In this document: in pieces, positions 60,188 through 64,000 of the stretch
How the letters are laid out: every line of letters begins with the position of its first letter
Position numbering within the stretch: the first letter of the stretch is position 1
Assembly: GCA_963832965.1 (NCBI GenBank)
Contig: CAWHVW010000003.1
Span: 434,001 to 498,000 of the forward strand
DNA: 64,000 nucleotides
Reading direction: 5' to 3'
Source of the DNA: CAWACP01 sp963832965
Lineage (GTDB): Bacteria > Acidobacteriota > Terriglobia > Bryobacterales > Bryobacteraceae
Program-made: the position numbers and the translations under genes
Notes under the pieces: model-generated
Told to the model about the DNA's origin: nothing
Databases searched by the model: none
The model's input: the letters and a program-made list of their open reading frames with translations, nothing else

Positions 60188-61393
60188 TTAGGTCTGGCTC
60201 ATAGCGTAACGTACGCGAATGCGCATTGCCCTGGTTTGCGCGTCCTCTGCCTCGGCGTACCATCCAGCTCCGCGCAGCAGCGATGCGTACTCTTCGAGAA
60301 TCGCGGCCACTCGCAGACCGGGCGCGTTTGCCTCACTGAGGATGGTCGTTGCGTTGCGATCGAGCTGCAGGGCGTCGTCTCGCTTTCCCTCGCGCGCATA
60401 GACGTTGGCCAGATTAGCCATCCAGAATGCCGCCGTTACCGACTTCGAATCCACCTCCAGGGCATGCCGGAAGTAGGATTCGGCGGAAATGTAATCGCGC
60501 AGTTCAGCCGACGCCACGCCGAGATTGTTGAGATCGGTGCCCAGGCGCGGGTGGGCCGGTCCAAGCTTCAGCTCGTCAATGCGCAGGGCTTCCAGATAAA
60601 GACCCCGGGCTTTCCGGGCGTCATGAAGGTCCGTGTAAACCAGAGCGAGGTTCGCCAAAGCTGCGGCATACTCGGGGTGGTCCGCTCCCAATGAGGCCTG
60701 CAACAGCAGCAGCGCCCGGGTACCCAGGAGATGGGCCTGCTTCAAATCGCCGCGTGCGCGGGCCAGCAGCGACAAACCCTCGAGCGCTGCCGCCATACTA
60801 GGGTCTTTCGCGCCGTTAAGCAGGTTCACCGCTCGCTCCAGGTGCGCCTGAGCATTGGGGAAATCGCCGGTCTGGCGTTCGGCGTTACCGAGGTTGATGA
60901 GGATCTCGGGAAGTTCGGAGGCTCCCAGAGCGCGCCGGAGCAGTGCCTTCGCTTCCGCCGGCCGGCCTTCGGACTCCGCCACCATCCCCAGCAGGTTCAA
61001 CGTGGAGGCGGCGTCGGCCCCCTGCTCCAACGCTCGATGCGCGAACTGCTCCGCATCGGCGTATCGCCCCATGTCGCGATACACAAGAGCAAGGCCCAGC
61101 AGCGCTGAGCCGGTTTGTCCGGCCCGCTGGTACATCTTCTCGGCCTCCGGGTAGCGCGCCTCGGCGCGGAGTGTAGCGGCCAGATTCAAAATGGATTTCG
61201 GTTCCCCCATGGCCGCTGCCTGAGAGAGGACCGCTTCGGCGCGGGAATACTGGCCGCGAGCGAAGTACATACTGCCAAGGTTGTTAAGGTTTCTGGCCTG
61301 GTCGGGGTTCGGGGCGGGAGACGCGCTCTCGCCCCGAAGACCCGCTGCGGCCAGCACCAGGAGAGTTGCCAGGCAAACATCACGGGTTCTCAT
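60188..61393 (-). CDS. Exported TPR protein
   Basis: A 401-residue protein with a signal peptide (MRTRDVCLATLLVLAAAGLRG). Tetratricopeptide repeats of about 34 residues run through nearly the whole chain, ending with the longer NPHD-like repeats seen in TPR-12 proteins (HPEYAAALANLALVYTDLHD, HPRLGTDLNNLGVASAELRD). These scaffold modules bind partner proteins; no partner is evident. It converges on the DNA ligase gene. Confidence 0.8.
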   Translation of the reverse strand: MRTRDVCLATLLVLAAAGLRGESASPAPNPDQARNLNNLGSMYFARGQYSRAEAVLSQAAAMGEPKSILNLAATLRAEARYPEAEKMYQRAGQTGSALLGLALVYRDMGRYADAEQFAHRALEQGADAASTLNLLGMVAESEGRPAEAKALLRRALGASELPEILINLGNAERQTGDFPNAQAHLERAVNLLNGAKDPSMAAALEGLSLLARARGDLKQAHLLGTRALLLLQASLGADHPEYAAALANLALVYTDLHDARKARGLYLEALRIDELKLGPAHPRLGTDLNNLGVASAELRDYISAESYFRHALEVDSKSVTAAFWMANLANVYAREGKRDDALQLDRNATTILSEANAPGLRVAAILEEYASLLRGAGWYAEAEDAQTRAMRIRVRYAMSQT

Positions 61394-61446
61394 GCAGCTA
61401 TAGTGCGCCCGTATGGCACTCCCCAGGCAGTAAGGACGCAGTGCGG

Positions 61447-63237
61447 TTACGGTGTTGTTTTACGGTAAACGGCCGGGCCCAGGCCCAGACGCTCCAGCAA
61501 AGCCTGGAAACGGGGTTCGTCGCGGAGGGGATCGTAAACCGGGTGGACCTTCAGGCCCGACAAGGACATGTGGCGCCGCTCCATTCCGGCCTCAAGCCAT
61601 TCCAGTGCGCGCTCGTTTTCCCCAAGGCCCAGGTGAACGATCGCAAAGCAAGTGCCCGGAACGGGCGTCCGGCGCCGCGCGGAATCCAGATCGTGTAGTT
61701 TTTGTAACAGTTCCCGGGCGTGATCGGGTTGTCCATTGAGGGCGTACGCCTGCCCGAGCGCCGCCACGATGTTGGGGATTTCTCCGCCAAGTTGCCGGCC
61801 CTTCTGGTACATTTCGATGGCCTTCGGATAATCGCCGATTTGCGCATACACCCGGCCCAACGACGTCCAGGCCTTGTAGAACGAAGGGTCGAATTCAATC
61901 AGCGCCTCGTACTGCTGGCGAGCCTCGCCGTACCGGCGGGCCAGCATCTGCAGGAAGCCGCGTCCTTCCTGGGCGATGGCGGAGAGTGGGTCAAGCGAGA
62001 TAGCAAGATCAATCTCGTATAGCGCTTCGTCGAACCGGCCCATCATCGCCAGGTAATCCACGCTGTACCAATGGTGCGCGGTGGCATAGCCTGGATTGAG
62101 CTCAATCGCTTTCCGGAAGAATGCGGCGGCCTCGTCCCATTTCCAACCGTAACGGCAGCGCAGAAGGCCCAGCGTCGCGTAGGCTTCGGCCAGAGTCGGA
62201 TCCAGCTCGGTGGCTCTTTCCGCGGCACGAGTGGCGGAGGGGACGGTAGCTTCCTGCGGAAGCAATCCGTAGTCCGCAAGCACCGCGTAACTGTCTCCCA
62301 GCCCGGCCCATCCGAGCGCCCAATCCGGGTCGAGCGCCACCGCGTCCTCGAAACAACGCAGCCCCAGGCGCAGGCCTTCCGGCGTGCGCTTGTTCCAGTG
62401 GAAGCGCCCCTTCAGGTAGAGGTTGTAGCACTCGATATTAGTCGCTCTGGGGGTCAGGCGGCTGGGTGATTCGGGCAAGAGCCGCACCCGTAGCGTGTTC
62501 ACGATGGCCTGCGCAATCTCTTCTTCAATCGCGAATACGTCCGCGGCGGAGCGGTCCCATGCCTCCGACCAGAGATAATAGCCGCTCGCCGCGTCGATGA
62601 GCTGCGCGGTGATGCGCAGGCGGTCGCCGGAGCAGCGGATACTGCCGCGCAATATCGTCTCCACGCCCAACTGCGCGCGGATGGCTTCCAGATCCTGCTC
62701 GCGCCCTTTCATGCGCGCCGCCGATTGCCAGGCGACCACCCGCAGTTCGTGCACCCGGGTGAGGGAGTGGATGAGTTCTTCAGTGAGTCCGTCGCAAAGA
62801 TAATCGGTCTCGGCGGCGGAGTTCAAATTGGCGAAGGGCAGAACGGCGATGGTGCGCTGGGCGGGCGCGGTTTCGTGCTTCGTCGGGATGGCGGTAGGAG
62901 GCTCCTGGAACACGGCCGCGTAACCGCCGAGCGGGAGTTCGATGCGGATTGGCGCGCTGCGGCCTTCGCCCTCATACCAGGACTTCAATCGGTCGCGCAG
63001 GCGGCGCGCTTCCACACGCACTACGGGGTCCACGCGAGGGTCGAAAGAGGGTCCGCGGCCGAAGGCTTCCACACCCACGACGTATTCTTTAACTCGGTCC
63101 GATTCGCCGCGGAGCGCATGTTCGACTGAAAAACAGAGAAAGCGGCGGAGGCGATCCGAGCGGGAGAACAGATCGCTGGCCACGATTCGGCTCAACTCCT
63201 GGCGGATCAATTCCTCACGCTGTGGATCGATACACAT
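61447..63237 (-). CDS. 596-residue regulator: Acidobacteria-type N-terminal module, FlgO/TolB-like domain and TPRs
   Basis: Residues about 1-110 hold a module common in Acidobacteria (IVASDLFSRSDRLRRFLCFS, GRGPSFDPRVDPVVRVEARR, IELPLGGYAAVFQE), perhaps a winged-helix-like DNA-binding part. Residues about 130-260 hold TIAVLPFANLNSAAETDYLC, DGLTEELIHSLTRVHELRVV and GVETILRGSIRCSGDRLRIT, a FlgO/TolB-N type domain also seen in adenylate-cyclase-like regulators. From about 285 to 580 there are six or more TPRs. No cyclase or kinase catalytic motif is present. It is probably a cytoplasmic regulator or scaffold; it is leftmost in transcription before the truncated GT87 gene on the other strand. Confidence 0.8.
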   Translation of the reverse strand: MCIDPQREELIRQELSRIVASDLFSRSDRLRRFLCFSVEHALRGESDRVKEYVVGVEAFGRGPSFDPRVDPVVRVEARRLRDRLKSWYEGEGRSAPIRIELPLGGYAAVFQEPPTAIPTKHETAPAQRTIAVLPFANLNSAAETDYLCDGLTEELIHSLTRVHELRVVAWQSAARMKGREQDLEAIRAQLGVETILRGSIRCSGDRLRITAQLIDAASGYYLWSEAWDRSAADVFAIEEEIAQAIVNTLRVRLLPESPSRLTPRATNIECYNLYLKGRFHWNKRTPEGLRLGLRCFEDAVALDPDWALGWAGLGDSYAVLADYGLLPQEATVPSATRAAERATELDPTLAEAYATLGLLRCRYGWKWDEAAAFFRKAIELNPGYATAHHWYSVDYLAMMGRFDEALYEIDLAISLDPLSAIAQEGRGFLQMLARRYGEARQQYEALIEFDPSFYKAWTSLGRVYAQIGDYPKAIEMYQKGRQLGGEIPNIVAALGQAYALNGQPDHARELLQKLHDLDSARRRTPVPGTCFAIVHLGLGENERALEWLEAGMERRHMSLSGLKVHPVYDPLRDEPRFQALLERLGLGPAVYRKTTP

Positions 63238-63328
63238 ATAGCGGGCGAGTTACGTGGCCCCTGAGGTTATCTAATTGTAGCGAACGGCGGCTAAGGTCCA
63301 GCGGAGGTGACGCCGATCCATAGATCAG

Positions 63329-64000
63329 ATGAAACGCGCCCTGAAATGGATGCCGGTGCTGTTCGGAATCGCTTTCCTGGCAGCGCTGGTCGCGTTGAAT
63401 GGCCACCGGTCAATGCACGGCGTGAACGATTTCGCGACGTTTTATGCCGGCGGGAAGCTGGCCGGAACACCCGGCCTGTATTCGATCGCGGCGAACGACG
63501 CGATGATCCGGTCGATTCTGGGTGAGCCGATGACCATCACCTTCATCCGGCCTCCTTTCTATGCCGCTTTCATGAAGCCGCTGACGTCGCTTCCTTATCT
63601 TGTGGCCTACGGCTTTTTTTGTGCGTTGTGTCTGGGTTGCATTGTTTGGTTTGTGGTGCGGTTTTCCAGGGAATGCCCGGCGTTGCCGATATACGCATCG
63701 TGCAGCATTCCGGTGGCGGCGTTCGTGCTGCAAGGGCAGGACGGCGCGTTCTTGCTGGCGTTTCTCGGAGCTGCGATCCTGCTTGCCCGGATGGAGAGAG
63801 ATTTTCTTTGCGGCCTGCTTCTGTCTCTGTGTGCGATCAAGTTCCACTTGTTTGTGTTCGTCGCGATGTTGCTGTTGCTCAAGAGGCGCTGGCGCATTGT
63901 GGCCGGAGGCGCTTGCGGGCTGGGGGCTCTCTTTGTTCTGGGGGTCAGCGTTGCTGGAGCGGATTCCACCCGGCAGTATATGGACCTTCTACGCAACCCG
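63329..64000 (+). CDS. GT87/DUF2029-like membrane protein, copy 3 (partial)
   Basis: An open frame from ATG 63329 continues to the window edge (224 codons visible) without a stop. It shows the three marks of the copies at the left edge: DFATFYAGGKLAGTPG, QGQDGAFLLAFLG and LCAIKFHLFVFVA, in the same order. The hydrophobic helices match. It is thus a third, diverged paralog more than 60 kb from the tandem pair. The AGCGGAGGTG sequence about 18 bases upstream is a weak ribosome-binding candidate. The C-terminal part lies outside the window. Confidence 0.8.
   Translation, partial: MKRALKWMPVLFGIAFLAALVALNGHRSMHGVNDFATFYAGGKLAGTPGLYSIAANDAMIRSILGEPMTITFIRPPFYAAFMKPLTSLPYLVAYGFFCALCLGCIVWFVVRFSRECPALPIYASCSIPVAAFVLQGQDGAFLLAFLGAAILLARMERDFLCGLLLSLCAIKFHLFVFVAMLLLLKRRWRIVAGGACGLGALFVLGVSVAGADSTRQYMDLLRNP

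Overview
The window is a GC-rich, gene-dense bacterial chromosome segment, most likely from an acidobacterium of the Solibacter/Bryobacter group (Bryobacterales). The best lineage marker is the secreted protein at 53704-54510, which looks like a TIGR03437 protein, a family greatly expanded in Candidatus Solibacter. Supporting signs are the 596-aa TPR regulator with an Acidobacteria-type N-terminal module, the many TPR, Ig-like and secreted repeat proteins, and a non-canonical EF-P loop. I saw no rRNA, tRNA, CRISPR array, integrase, transposase or prophage gene.

Layout. 1-3.8 kb: the tail of a response-regulator receiver domain, two tandem GT87/DUF2029-like membrane proteins, a small HTH protein and an NAD(P)-dependent beta-hydroxyacid dehydrogenase. 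3.8-6.6 kb: a promoter and a possible structured RNA, then dxr-rseP. 6.9-9.8 kb (minus): three-gene proton-translocating transhydrogenase. 10-14 kb: Tad-type pseudopilin-like genes, one minus and three plus, ending in a vWA/TadG-like protein. 14-18.1 kb (minus): ileS-lspA-lgt. 18.1-24.2 kb (plus): TPR protein, uppS-cdsA, sucC-sucD, ndk and a GT4 glycosyltransferase. 24.2-27.5 kb: TrmB-like regulator, EthD-like and DUF6526-like proteins, a TatA-like miniprotein and an ArsB/SLC13-type permease. 27.5-30.8 kb: guaB-pfk (minus) and efp (plus). 30.8-34.6 kb (minus): PafA-like phosphatase, TPR protein and seven-haem cytochrome c. 34.6-41.2 kb: a GH28-like/PKD/PA14 secreted protein, facing the minus-strand chain PIN-TRAM, ispD, ispF and a GH94-like enzyme. 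41.4-46 kb: RRM protein, REC-HD-GYP protein, lytic transglycosylase, ZIP transporter and a GT-C-like membrane protein. 46.1-51.6 kb: purM-purN (plus), then nucleoside hydrolase-PAP2-cupin, a DUF2891 protein and a VirB10-like secreted protein (minus). 51.7-64 kb: YfhO-like membrane protein, TIGR03437 protein, mutY, a 941-aa repeat protein, ATP-dependent DNA ligase, a TPR protein, the 596-aa regulator and a third, truncated GT87/DUF2029 paralog.

How the genes fit together. Cell-envelope and isoprenoid functions recur: dxr, ispD and ispF (MEP pathway), uppS (undecaprenyl-PP), cdsA (CDP-diacylglycerol), lgt/lspA (lipoprotein maturation), rseP (intramembrane proteolysis), a lytic transglycosylase, and several membrane or lipid-linked glycosyltransferase candidates. 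Central metabolism is represented by sucCD, ndk, pfk, guaB, purMN and pntAB. Many neighbours share ATGA or TGATG stop/start overlaps, which suggests translational coupling. The least explained signals are the possible structured leader RNA before dxr, the Tad-like cluster without its motor genes, the modular 941-aa secreted protein, and several enzymes with unusual active-site residues (PFK, PAP2, GT4, EF-P). I did not find a clear, wholly new multi-gene system. Start sites and functions come from reading motifs only; no database search or folding program was run.
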